A stretch of DNA of 64,000 nucleotides. Origin: Gordonia westfalica (GTDB lineage Bacteria > Actinomycetota > Actinomycetes > Mycobacteriales > Mycobacteriaceae). The translations under genes were made by a program, and so were the position numbers. Positions 38,681 through 47,454 of the stretch are shown here, in pieces (position 1 is the first letter of the stretch; each line of letters starts with the position of its first letter). Under the pieces are notes generated by a model that ran no database searches, had not been told where the DNA came from, and saw nothing but the letters and a program-made list of their open reading frames with translations. The stretch is from the NCBI RefSeq assembly GCF_900105725.1, contig NZ_FNLM01000034.1, positions 1,302,001 through 1,366,000 of the forward strand. The letters are read 5' to 3'.

Positions 38681-40243
38681 ATGACCATCAGCACCACCGG
38701 GGTTCCGGGACAGTTCACCTTCGTCCTGCACTCGCATCTGCCGTGGCTGGCCAATCACGGGCGCTGGCCCGTCGGCGAGGAATGGCTCTACCAGTCGTGG
38801 GCGGATTCCTATCTGCCGTTGTTCGACGTGCTCGAGCGCCTGGCCGCCGACGGATTCACCGACCAGGTGTCCCTCGGCATCACCCCGGTCCTGGCCGCCC
38901 AGCTCGACGACCCGCACTGCGCGTCGTCGATGTACGAGTGGCTCGCCGACTGGCAGCTACGCGCGATGCACGCGGCGACATCGAGCGACACCGACCGCGC
39001 CGACGCCGGGCGCCGTGAGTACCTCGCCGCCCAGCGCGCCCTGGAGACCTTCGAGACGAAGTGGCGTCACGGGGCGTCGCCGCTGATCCGGCGCGTCGCC
39101 TCCAGCGGAGTGGCCGAGATCCTCGGCGGACCGCTCGCGCATCCGTTCGCCCCGCTGCTCGATCCGCGTCTGCGGATGTTCTTCCTTCGTGAGGGTCTCA
39201 CCGACGCCCACGCGCGCTGGGGTGTCGACCCCGCCGGGATCTGGGCGCCCGAGTGCGCCTTCGCACCGGGCATGGAGGCGGAGTACGCCCGCGCCGGTGT
39301 CGGACACTTCATGGTCGACGGCCCGACCCTGCACGGTGACACCGCCCTCGGCCGGCCGGTCGGCGACAGCGGCGTCATCGCCTACGGCCGAGACCTCACC
39401 GTCAGCTACCGGGTGTGGTCGCCGAAGTCGGGCTACCCCGGGAACGCCGCCTACCGCGACTTCCACACCTACGACCACGAATCGGGACTCAAACGGTTCC
39501 GCGTCACCGGCCGCTCGGTGCCGGGCGAGGAGAAGAAGCCCTACGACCCGGCGCGCGTCGACGCCGTGATCGATCGCCACGTCGAGGATTTCGTCGGACA
39601 CGTCCGTGAACGCCTCATCGAGGAGTCGGCACGCATCGGCCGGGATGCACTGGTGGTCGCCGCCTTCGACACCGAACTCTTCGGACACTGGTGGCATGAG
39701 GGTCCGGTGTGGCTCGAACGTGTCCTGCGTCGTCTGCCCGAGGTCGGGGTGAAGGTCGGAACCCTTGCGGGCGCAACACGATCCGGGCTCGTCGGCGAGC
39801 CGGTCGATCTCCCGGCGTCGTCGTGGGGATCAGGCAAGGACTGGCGGGTGTGGAACGGTCCGCAGGTCGAACACCTCGTGACGCTCAACGCCGAGGTGAC
39901 GGAGACGGCCCTCGACGCCGTCGCCAAACTGCTGGCGGACGGCGGCGAACGCAGCCGCGTCGCCGATCAGATCGTGCGGGAGACGCTGCTGACGGTGTCC
40001 TCGGACTGGCCGTTCATGGTGTCGAAGGACACCGCCGCGCAGTACGCTGTCTCCCGAGCGCACACGCATGCACACGCGACGCGGGAGATCAGCGACGCCG
40101 CGATGCGCGGCCGGGACGACGCGGCGACGATGCTGGCGCAGAACTGGGCGCGGGCCGACAATCTCTTCCCCGCACTCGACGCGCGCCGACTGCGCGCGAT
40201 CATGAATGCCGCGGGGTTCGGTGGCGAGGGGGACATGGGATGA
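38681..40243 (+). CDS. Glycoside hydrolase family 57 (glucan branching-type, DUF1957)
   Basis: A 520-aa GH57 protein resembling 1,4-alpha-glucan branching enzymes. HSHLPWL opens the barrel, WAPECAF holds the nucleophile Glu191, and AFDTELFGHWW holds the acid/base Asp330. A C-terminal helical region follows. It would form or trim alpha-1,6 branches in intracellular glucan or methylglucose polysaccharide, consistent with neighbours on both sides. Its TGA overlaps the ATG of the glycosyltransferase gene (ATGA). Confidence 0.92.
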   Translation: MTISTTGVPGQFTFVLHSHLPWLANHGRWPVGEEWLYQSWADSYLPLFDVLERLAADGFTDQVSLGITPVLAAQLDDPHCASSMYEWLADWQLRAMHAATSSDTDRADAGRREYLAAQRALETFETKWRHGASPLIRRVASSGVAEILGGPLAHPFAPLLDPRLRMFFLREGLTDAHARWGVDPAGIWAPECAFAPGMEAEYARAGVGHFMVDGPTLHGDTALGRPVGDSGVIAYGRDLTVSYRVWSPKSGYPGNAAYRDFHTYDHESGLKRFRVTGRSVPGEEKKPYDPARVDAVIDRHVEDFVGHVRERLIEESARIGRDALVVAAFDTELFGHWWHEGPVWLERVLRRLPEVGVKVGTLAGATRSGLVGEPVDLPASSWGSGKDWRVWNGPQVEHLVTLNAEVTETALDAVAKLLADGGERSRVADQIVRETLLTVSSDWPFMVSKDTAAQYAVSRAHTHAHATREISDAAMRGRDDAATMLAQNWARADNLFPALDARRLRAIMNAAGFGGEGDMG

Positions 40244-41529
40244 GAGTGCTGTTCGTGTCGTGGGAGTACCCACCCGTCGTCGTCGGTGGCCTCGGCCGGC
40301 ATGTGCATCACCTTGCCACCGAGATGGCCGCCGCCGGACACGATGTGGTGGTACTGACACGCCGCCCGTCGGGCACCGATGCCCTCTCCCACCCGACGAC
40401 CGACACCGTCGTCGAGGGTGTTCGCGTGATCGCGGTCGCCGAGGATCCGCCGGAGTTCGAGTTCGGTCAGGACATGATGGCCTGGACGCTCGCCATGGGC
40501 CATGCGTTCATCCGCGCCGGACTCAAGATCCTGGCCGGTGAAAGGGCATTCGCGGATTCGTCGACTCGATGGATCCCCGAAGTCGTGCACGCACACGACT
40601 GGCTGGTTGCCCACCCGGCGATCGCACTCGCCGAATTCTTCGACGTGCCACTGGTTTCCACGATCCACGCCACCGAGGCGGGCCGGCACAGCGGCTGGGT
40701 CAGCGGCCGGACCAACCGACAGGTGCACTCGGTCGAGTGGTGGCTCGTCGCCGAATCCGATGCTCTCATCACGTGTTCGGCGTCCATGCGCGACGAGGTG
40801 AACCGCCTCTTCTCCTACGACGCCGCGGACATCACGGTGATCCACAACGGAATCGACATCCGCACATGGCCGTTCGCGGCTCGTACACGGACGATCGGTA
40901 CCGCGGAGTTGTTGTTCGCGGGGAGGCTCGAGTACGAGAAGGGCGTGCAGGATCTGCTGGCCGCGCTCCCCCGCATCCGGCGCAGCCATCCGGGCACCAC
41001 GCTGACCATCGCCGGCGAGGGCACGCAGCGCGACTGGCTGATGGAGCAGGCCCGCAAGCACCGGGTGAGCAAGGCCGTGCGGTTCGTCGGCGCCGTCGAC
41101 CACGACGAACTGGTGACGCTCATGCACCGCTGCGACGCCATCGTGCTGCCGAGCCGGTACGAGCCGTTCGGCATCGTCGCCCTCGAGGCGGCCGCAACCG
41201 GTATCCCGCTGATCGTCTCGACCGCCGGCGGCCTGGGTGAAGCGGTGCAGGAACCCGACACCGGACTCACCTTCGAACCGGCCGACGTGGCAGGTCTGGC
41301 CACCGCCGTGCGGGCCTCGCTGTCGGACCCGGATGCGGCGGCGCAGCGGGCCCTGCGGGCACGGGCCCGGCTGACCGCCGAGTTCTCCTGGGCGGAGGTC
41401 GCCGAACGCACCGCGTCGGTGCATCTCGCCGCCAAACGCCGCGTGCGTCACCCGATCGGGCGACCAGACATCCCGATGCGGCCGTTGCCGGAGCGAGACC
41501 CGGCGAAACCCGACCACTCCGCGCACTGA
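40240..41529 (+). CDS. GT4-family glycosyltransferase (Rv3032-like)
   Basis: A 429-aa GT-B enzyme. The N-terminal glycogen-synthase-like motif FVSWEYPPVVVGGLGRHV binds the nucleotide sugar, and the C-terminal domain carries the E-x7-E motif: Glu308 in SRYEPFG and Glu316 in ALEA. The mycobacterial counterpart Rv3032 is an alpha-1,4-glucosyltransferase for methylglucose lipopolysaccharide and glycogen. It is the third gene of a tightly overlapping operon with the methyltransferase and GH57 protein. Confidence 0.92.
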   Translation: MRVLFVSWEYPPVVVGGLGRHVHHLATEMAAAGHDVVVLTRRPSGTDALSHPTTDTVVEGVRVIAVAEDPPEFEFGQDMMAWTLAMGHAFIRAGLKILAGERAFADSSTRWIPEVVHAHDWLVAHPAIALAEFFDVPLVSTIHATEAGRHSGWVSGRTNRQVHSVEWWLVAESDALITCSASMRDEVNRLFSYDAADITVIHNGIDIRTWPFAARTRTIGTAELLFAGRLEYEKGVQDLLAALPRIRRSHPGTTLTIAGEGTQRDWLMEQARKHRVSKAVRFVGAVDHDELVTLMHRCDAIVLPSRYEPFGIVALEAAATGIPLIVSTAGGLGEAVQEPDTGLTFEPADVAGLATAVRASLSDPDAAAQRALRARARLTAEFSWAEVAERTASVHLAAKRRVRHPIGRPDIPMRPLPERDPAKPDHSAH

Positions 41530-41769
41530 TCCGAAAGAACCAGCCGAAGCCGGTGCACGGCACCCGGAATGACGTCGCGTGCGACATCGCCCCGTGTGAA
41601 CGACCTCAGCCGAGGTCGCACAGTCGAAGCGGTGTCGCATGCGACTTCATCTGGGACAAGGGTCGCGGGTGTGACGAGCCCGTCGCGTGTGCTCCGTGGA
41701 GCCCGTTGCCGATCAGTGATGCGGGTTCTTCTGTGTTTCACGACCTCCGGCCAGCCGGCCGCGGGTACT
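41530..41769. other. Intergenic region with near-palindromic direct repeats
   Basis: No supported gene. A stem CGACCTC/GAGGTCG (41601-41607 with 41612-41618) could end the glycosyltransferase transcript. GTCGCGTGCGAC (41574-41585) and GTCGCATGCGAC (41634-41645) are a 60-bp-spaced pair of 12-bp near-palindromes of unknown meaning. Confidence 0.5.
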
Positions 41770-41806
41770 TCAGGTGCGAGGAGCGCAAGCGACGAGCCAC
41801 GAAGGG
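41770..41806 (+). repeat. Dispersed intergenic repeat forming the 3' end of a gene
   Basis: A member running TCAGGTGCGAGGAGCGCAAG and on through GACGAGCCACGAAGGG. Read on the minus strand it encodes the last eleven residues and the stop codon of the hexapeptide acyltransferase gene. Confidence 0.8.
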
Positions 41807-42570
41807 CCGCTACCGCCCTCGGCCGCAGCCTTCTCCGCCGCGGCCTTCTTCCGTTCGATGTCGGCGAGTGCGCGTTCGAGTTCGGCGCGCTGTTCGGCGT
41901 TCTCGGCCCAGTCGTCCATGCGGTTCTTGACCACGCGCGCCGGGGCTCCGACGGCGATCGAGTAGTCGGGGATCATCCCCTTGACCACCGCGTGCGAGCC
42001 GAGGACGCAGCCACGGCCGACGACGGTGTTGCGCAGCACCGACACCTTGGCCGCGACCCAGGTGTCCGGCCCGATGCGGACCGGGCCCTTGACGATGCCC
42101 TGGTCCTTGATGGGCAGGGTGATGTCGTCCATCTTGTGGTCGAAGTCGCAGATGTAGCACCAGTCGGCGACGAGGGTGGATCCGCCGATCTCGAGGTCGA
42201 GGTAGGCGTTCACGACGTTGTTGCAGCCGAAGACGGTCTTGTCGCCGATCTTCAGGCTGCCCTCGTGGCAGCGGATCGAGTTGCCGTCGCCGATGTGGAC
42301 CCAGCGTCCGATCTCCATCCGGGCGAGCTCGGGCGTGCAGTGGATCTCGACGTCGCGGCCGAGGAACACCATCCCCCGCAACACGATGTGCGGGTTGGCC
42401 AGGCGGAACTTCGCCAGACGGTAGTAGCGCACCAGGTACCACGGCGTGTACGCCCGGTTGCGCTTCACCCACCGCAGGGAGTCGAGGGTGAGGAATCGTG
42501 CCTGCTCGGGATCACGGCGACGGCCCGCACGGCGCCGGGACCGGTAGGAGGCGTTCCACATGGTGGTCAT
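41770..42570 (-). CDS. Hexapeptide-repeat acyltransferase (Rv3034c-like)
   Basis: A 266-aa left-handed beta-helix acyltransferase. The imperfect hexapeptides run from about residue 70 to 200 (VEIHCTPELARMEIGRWVHIGDGNSI, LKIGDKTVFGCNNVV, GPVRIGPDTWVAAKVSVL in blocks), with DFDHKMDD as the likely catalytic His loop. A charged helix follows (about 215-250). The final residues SWLVACAPRT come from the dispersed repeat. TAGGGT (42578-42583, minus strand) 7 nt upstream supports ATG 42570. An acetyl- or acyl-transfer role on the neighbouring polysaccharide pathway is inferred from position. Confidence 0.87.
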   Translation of the reverse strand: MTTMWNASYRSRRRAGRRRDPEQARFLTLDSLRWVKRNRAYTPWYLVRYYRLAKFRLANPHIVLRGMVFLGRDVEIHCTPELARMEIGRWVHIGDGNSIRCHEGSLKIGDKTVFGCNNVVNAYLDLEIGGSTLVADWCYICDFDHKMDDITLPIKDQGIVKGPVRIGPDTWVAAKVSVLRNTVVGRGCVLGSHAVVKGMIPDYSIAVGAPARVVKNRMDDWAENAEQRAELERALADIERKKAAAEKAAAEGGSGPSWLVACAPRT

Positions 42571-42662
42571 GGGACAAACCCTAAACGACCCGAAAATCGC
42601 ACACGATAGGCTCACTCCTGGCACGACTCGTGCCGGTGAACACCCGACGATGAGGAGCGCCG

Positions 42663-44017
42663 ATGGCACTGGCACGACCGCAGGTGTCCCGACACCGCCG
42701 ATCTGCGCTGACCCGCCGATCTGCGCTGAACCGCCTGTTCGTCGCCGTCACGGCCGTGTGCTCGCTGGTGCTCGCCGGCTGCTCCGACGGCCACATCGAC
42801 GTCCGGTCGATCCCGAGCGTCGGCTGGCCCAGCTACGGCGGCGTCCCGGGCAACGCGAACTTCGCCTACGCGGACGTGCCCGACGACCTCACCCTCAGCT
42901 GGACGCGTCCGACCGGCGGGCCGGTCACCGCACCGGTCACCATCTCCGGCAAGGGTAACGTCGGCGTGACGTCGAATGCCGCCCAGGGTTGCAACGTGCT
43001 GGTGCTCGACAGCCGGTCGGGCCGCAAGAACTTCTGCAAGGACATGCGTGCGGGGTCGAGGTCAACGCGATGCTCGTCGACCAGTACGACCAGCCGTACC
43101 TCGGCGAGGAGACCACGTTCCTCGCGTTCAACGCCGGTGGCGCGATCCGCTGGCGCGCCGGTGTCATAGGTGTGCCGCTGTCGGCGAAGTTCGCGGCGCC
43201 GAATGTGGTCCTGGTGACGACGACCCAGGGCCAGATCCTGCTGATCGACACCCAGCGCAATGAGCTCGTCGCACCCGAGGTGAAGCTCCGCGACGACGCC
43301 GATCCGGATCAGCCGCTGCTCGGCTTCGGCGACTGTGTGCGTAACGGTCCGCAGTGCGCGATCCCCGCCCCCGCGGCGGTGGACACCGGGCGAGAACGCT
43401 TCTACCTCAACTTCTTCCCGTCCGGCGCGCCGACGTCGCAGATCCGGGCGATGAAGTACAACACGGTGGGCGGCAAGCGAGAGGTGCGGACCGCCTGGAC
43501 GGCCGACGTCCCGAGCGGTGTGATCGGTACGCCGACGCTGTCCGCCGACGGCGCGACGCTCTACGCGTTCTCGCGGGACGGCAAGATCGTCGCATTGAAC
43601 GCCGAGGACGGTTCGACCAAATGGACGCAGGACATCGGCGGCCACGGCTTCGCGACGATGACCGTGTCGCCCGACGGCCTGATCATCCCCACCGGCTCGC
43701 TCGGCGCCCCGCTGACCCTGCTCCGAGACGCCGGTGACCGTGCCGAAAAGGTCTGGCAGCGTACCGATCTCGCCACGGTGAGCCTGTCGGCACTCACCCA
43801 GCAGAAGACCGCCTGGACCGTCGTCCGCGACGCCGGCAAGGACACCCTGTCGCTGGTCGAGGTCTCGACCGACGACGGTTCGACCAAACGCACTCTGCCG
43901 CTCCCGAATTCGTCGGGTTTCGCGACCGGTGTCTCGATCTCCTACGGGGGCCAGATCGCGACCGCCACCAACCTCGGCGAGGTGTACTTCTTCGACAGCA
44001 AGGCGCACCTGGAATAA
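42663..44017 (+). pseudogene. Exported PQQ-repeat beta-propeller protein (Rv3035-like), frameshifted
   Basis: Starts at ATG 42663 after GAGGAG, with a basic N-terminus and lipobox LAGC near residue 38, so the product is a lipoprotein. Adding one G to the run 43052-43055 joins FCKDMRAG to VEVNAMLVDQYDQPYLGEE and gives 451 aa. The restored protein has repeated propeller blades, for example GTPTLSADGATLYAFSRDGKIVALN and TKWTQDIGG. The fold is BamB-like but the role is unknown. A homopolymer sequence error is the simplest reason for the break. Confidence 0.82.
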
Positions 44018-44030
44018 GCGCCCGGACACC

Positions 44031-44073
44031 GAATGCGGGCTGGATGCCGGAAACCTGCACTCAGCCCGCATTC
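44031..44073. terminator. Hairpin between convergent genes
   Basis: GAATGCGGGCTG (44031-44042) pairs with CAGCCCGCATTC (44062-44073) around a 19-nt loop. It lies 14 bp after each of the two converging stop codons. Confidence 0.7.
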
Positions 44074-44086
44074 TTCTCGTGGGTGG

Positions 44087-44719
44087 TCAGAGTTCCTTGC
44101 TCGCAGCGTCGGGGTTGAGGAAGAACAGTCCCGCGATCCGGCCGTCGGCGTCGAAGGCAACCCGGAAGACGAGTTCGCCGGCCTCCTGCTCGAGCGGGAC
44201 GTCGACCACGGTGTGCAGCCCGTGCCCGCGCACGAAAGGCGTTCCGGTGCTCTCGAGTTCGCCCTGCAGGGCGACCACCGACGCCCAGGCGTCGGCGAGT
44301 GCAGCATCCGACAGGGCAGCCGTCATCGTCTCGTCGAAGCGAGCGGTGACGGTCGTCCACTGGGCCTCGGTGATCTTCTCGATGATGTCGAGGGCCATGG
44401 CGTCGGCGTGGGCAATCGTGACTTTCTGCATGGGTGCTCCTGTTCTGGGATCGATGGGTTTGCCGAAGCGTTGGAACGCCGCCTGACGAGTGACGCCGAC
44501 GACGTCGCCGATCTCCTGCCAGGTACACCCGAACTCGCGTGCGGAACGAGCCGTGGCACTGAGCAATTCCTCTGCGCGACGGCCCAGTTGGAGTGCGTCG
44601 TGAACCCTGGTCAGGGCCGCCTCGCGAGCGCCCGGCTCACCCGGTTGGGAACCGGGTCCGGTTGCCACACTGCGCGCGTACCGCTCTATCTCACGTGCTG
44701 TTTCTTCCACCTCGGACAC
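44087..44719 (-). CDS. HTH and DUF3887 domain protein, probably autoregulated
   Basis: A 210-aa protein. The N-terminal part (about 30-95) is a helix-turn-helix with CTWQEIGDVVGVTRQAAFQRFGKP, suggesting DNA binding. The C-terminal part (about 100-205) matches DUF3887: a cystatin/NTF2-like region with LSDAALADAWASVVALQGEL and GLHTVVDVPLEQEAGELVFRVAFD in blocks. The ligand is unknown. GTG 44719 has TAATCT 6 nt upstream. A TGTAAA-N7-TTTACA inverted repeat on its own -10 box suggests it represses itself. Confidence 0.82.
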   Translation of the reverse strand: MSEVEETAREIERYARSVATGPGSQPGEPGAREAALTRVHDALQLGRRAEELLSATARSAREFGCTWQEIGDVVGVTRQAAFQRFGKPIDPRTGAPMQKVTIAHADAMALDIIEKITEAQWTTVTARFDETMTAALSDAALADAWASVVALQGELESTGTPFVRGHGLHTVVDVPLEQEAGELVFRVAFDADGRIAGLFFLNPDAASKEL

Positions 44720-44720
44720 T

Positions 44721-44768
44721 TGTAAAGATTAGATTTACAGGCGCCTGGGTGTCAAGCTCCGGTTTACA
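44721..44768 (-). promoter_or_regulatory. Strong promoter and operator of the HTH-DUF3887 gene
   Basis: On the minus strand TTGACA (44750-44755) and TAATCT (44726-44731) are spaced by 18 bp. The inverted repeat TGTAAA-N7-TTTACA (44721-44739) covers the -10 box, and an extra TTTACA half-site lies at 44763-44768 upstream of the -35. Transcription would start at the GTG codon. Confidence 0.6.
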
Positions 44769-44778
44769 AGCAATCGTG

Positions 44779-45978
44779 TCAGAACCTGATGCCCGGCTCG
44801 CAGATGAAGGCGGTCCCCTTGCGTCCGATCCTGGTGAGCACCACCGACAATGGCCGGCCGCCCTTGGGCTTGAGCTTCTTGCGGAGCTGGTCGGGGTCGA
44901 CGTCGAGGCCGCGGACGAGGATCTCGAGCGGTCCGCAATCATGGGCAGCAAGGGCCTTGCGAAGGACCTTCTCAGTCACCCCGACCTGCTCGATCACCCG
45001 GAACCCGCGCGCCCCTGCGGGCACCGAATCCCCGGTCAGGTAAGCGATCTGCGGATCGAGTTGCCACAGCCCGAAGCGGTGCGCGTAGTGCTTGACCAGA
45101 CCGGCACGCACGATGGCGCCGTCCGGGTCGACGATCCACTCCCCCGCCTCGCCGGCGGGCACGTCGTCGTCCTCGTGATCGGTGATCTCGAACTCCGCCA
45201 CCGATCCGTCGGCCCGGGTGCGGAGAACCGTTGCCCGACGCCGGGTCTCGACTCCCGGCCCCGACCACAGGCACGCCTCCCGGACGCCGCCGTCGAGCGA
45301 GGTCACCTGGACCTCGCCGTCGAATCCGAATCTGTTGCGCAGCATCTGATGGTCCAGTCCGGGAGCGCATTTCACGATCAGAATCCGGCCGGCGTAGGTG
45401 GCGAGCAGTTCGAGCAGCGGCGGGGTCAACTGGTCGAGCCGGAAGATCCGGCCGGCGTCGGAGCGCCGGGCCGGGTCGGCGAGAAGGACGTCCGCAGTCG
45501 AGGTCGGGGTCAGTGCGTCGGCGACGAGCAGCGTGGCGTCGGGCACGTTGTGGCGCGCCATCGCGAGCCGGACACGGTCGAGGTCGCTGCCGATCACTCC
45601 GGAGATCCCGTTGGCGCGCACCAACTCCCGGATCTCGGCGCCGACCGAGCAGGTCATGTCGTGGACGACCGACGCCGGGAAACGGTACGCGATCTCGCCC
45701 GCGCGGTGTTCGGCGACGACCGAGGCGGTCGCCTGTTGCACTCCGTCGTCGGTGAGCAGCAGGTCGGCGGGATCACGCAGTTTCGACGCGGCCCGCCGTC
45801 GGCAGCGCACGATTTCGATCAGCGCGGCGTCGTGAGGTGCATACCGGCTGCGGACCTCGGTGATGTCGGACAGCATCGACGACGGCGTGAGCGCGAGACC
45901 CGAGACCGTCTCCAGCGCCTTCTCACCATGCCGCGACCGTAGGAAGGCGACGTCGTCGAGACCGAAGGAGTAGCTCAT
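44779..45978 (-). CDS. THUMP-like SAM-dependent methyltransferase
   Basis: A 399-aa protein. A helical N-terminus (about 1-95) precedes a Rossmann methyltransferase core: VVHDMTCSVGAEI (about 104-116), GVIGSDLDRVRLAMARHN and the DPAR catalytic tetrapeptide in VLLADPARRSDAGRIF. The C-terminal THUMP-like domain (about 325-399) holds GPLEILVRGLDVDPDQLRKKL. It probably modifies RNA. ATG 45978 follows AAGGATC; TAGCCT is 9 nt upstream. By position it is the Rv3037c counterpart. Confidence 0.85.
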   Translation of the reverse strand: MSYSFGLDDVAFLRSRHGEKALETVSGLALTPSSMLSDITEVRSRYAPHDAALIEIVRCRRRAASKLRDPADLLLTDDGVQQATASVVAEHRAGEIAYRFPASVVHDMTCSVGAEIRELVRANGISGVIGSDLDRVRLAMARHNVPDATLLVADALTPTSTADVLLADPARRSDAGRIFRLDQLTPPLLELLATYAGRILIVKCAPGLDHQMLRNRFGFDGEVQVTSLDGGVREACLWSGPGVETRRRATVLRTRADGSVAEFEITDHEDDDVPAGEAGEWIVDPDGAIVRAGLVKHYAHRFGLWQLDPQIAYLTGDSVPAGARGFRVIEQVGVTEKVLRKALAAHDCGPLEILVRGLDVDPDQLRKKLKPKGGRPLSVVLTRIGRKGTAFICEPGIRF

Positions 45979-46028
45979 GATCCTTGCAGGCTACCGTCGC
46001 GGCATGCACGCTCCCGGCCCGCGGGTCG

Positions 46029-46286
46029 CTACTGACGCAGCTCGGCGATGGACGTGACGATCGTGGTCCGATCGCCGGTGGCCAGCGACTCGTCGTCCGG
46101 GTCCTGATCGGCCAGCGCAAAGTGTTTGACGTTGCCGAGATTCAGGGAGTGAGCTGTGCCCTCGACCTCGAGGACGATCGGCTCACTATTGACGATGTGC
46201 TCGTGGAGGAACTGTCTCACCTCCGACACCGGTTCTCCGAAGAGGAGGCGGATCTCGAACTCGTCGGACGTCAGCAGGGTGGCCAT
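46029..46286 (-). CDS. Small conserved protein, unknown function
   Basis: An 85-aa protein (MATLLTSDEFEIRLLFGEPV) with alternating strand and helix character and a VLEVEGTAHSLNLGNVKHFALAD core. No family recognised, no signal peptide or membrane helix. ATG 46286 is chosen; 46301 is also in frame. It lies between two methyltransferase genes on the same strand, 113 bp after the next gene upstream. Coding is supported by good residue composition and absence of a better frame. Confidence 0.6.
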   Translation of the reverse strand: MATLLTSDEFEIRLLFGEPVSEVRQFLHEHIVNSEPIVLEVEGTAHSLNLGNVKHFALADQDPDDESLATGDRTTIVTSIAELRQ

Positions 46287-46398
46287 AGCCCATGGTTGCA
46301 CGCGGCGAACGAGCCCGACCCCGGAAACGACGATCGGGCCGCCGCGACAAGCGACGACCCGATCGGTAGAGAAAATGCGCGCTATGACCCCGCGCTTT

Positions 46399-47379
46399 CT
46401 ACGAATCGCTGGGCTTGGTGCCGGTGACCACGACGTTGTAGAAGAACTTCGGCGGCACGACCTTGCGCAGGACGTTCTCGTCGAGCCAGGTCAGACGCTT
46501 CCAGCCGCCGAAGGCGAACCGCGCCCAGCCCCAGCCGAGCTTCTCCGGCGGCACCGCGGCCTCGAAGGTGCGGACCGGCCAGCCGAGCATGGCGGCGGCC
46601 AGTTCCTCGGTGGCGGTGGAGACCTTGGCCGCACCGGCGGAGCGGGCGATCCCGGCGAGCTCGTCGGGGTCGAAGGTGTGGATGTCCACGACGGCCTCCA
46701 GGGCGGCGGCGCGCGAGGACTCGTCGAGCTCCTCCTGCGGACGACGCCAGCCCTGCAGCGGGCCGAACCTGGTGACGTTGGTGGTGATGGCCCACGTCGC
46801 GCGGCTCATCCAGCGCGCGTAGAAGTCACCGATGGTCGACGGCTCGCCGGCGAACACGAAGCGACCACCCGGCTTGAGCACGCGCAGCACCTCGCGCAGC
46901 GCCTGCTCGACGTCCGGGATGTGGTGCAGCACAGCATGTCCGACGACGAGGTCGAAGGTGTTGTCGTCGTACGGGATCTTCTCCGCGTCAGCCACCCGGC
47001 CGTCGACGTCGAGGCCCAGGTTCTCCGCGTTGCGCAGCGCGACCTTGACCATGCCCGGCGACAGGTCGGTGACCGAGCCCTTCTCGGCCACACCCGACTG
47101 CATGAGGTTCAACAGGAAGAAGCCGGTGCCGCAGCCGAGTTCCATCGCACGCCCGTACGGCAGCGGCTCCTCGGCGGCGATGGCGTCGAAACGTCCACGC
47201 GCGTAATCGATGCAGCGTTCGTCGAAGCTGATCGACCACTTCTCGTCATAGGTCTCGGCCTCCCAGTCGTGGTAGAGCACCTGGGCGAGCTTGGTGTCTT
47301 TGAGCGCGGCCTGGACCTGCTCCTCGGTGGCATGCGGATTCGGCGCCGGATCGATACCCGGGGTGGCGTCGGTGGTCAT
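46399..47379 (-). CDS. Class I SAM-dependent methyltransferase (Rv3038c-like)
   Basis: A 326-aa methyltransferase of the type 11 group. The SAM motif MELGCGTGFFLLNL is near residue 90, then [39 protein letters not shown] in blocks and LKPGGRFVFAGEP. The C-terminal third is specific to mycobacterial relatives and of unknown role. ATG 47379 has GGAAG 7 nt upstream; an ATG at 47409 lacks a site. A lipid or small-molecule acceptor is possible but not shown. Confidence 0.88.
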   Translation of the reverse strand: MTTDATPGIDPAPNPHATEEQVQAALKDTKLAQVLYHDWEAETYDEKWSISFDERCIDYARGRFDAIAAEEPLPYGRAMELGCGTGFFLLNLMQSGVAEKGSVTDLSPGMVKVALRNAENLGLDVDGRVADAEKIPYDDNTFDLVVGHAVLHHIPDVEQALREVLRVLKPGGRFVFAGEPSTIGDFYARWMSRATWAITTNVTRFGPLQGWRRPQEELDESSRAAALEAVVDIHTFDPDELAGIARSAGAAKVSTATEELAAAMLGWPVRTFEAAVPPEKLGWGWARFAFGGWKRLTWLDENVLRKVVPPKFFYNVVVTGTKPSDS

Positions 47380-47454
47380 GATCGCTTCCTTGTCGCGTGG
47401 GTCGGTCACTACTGATGTCGGTGCGGGTCCATCGCCGGATGAACCGCGGGGCGC

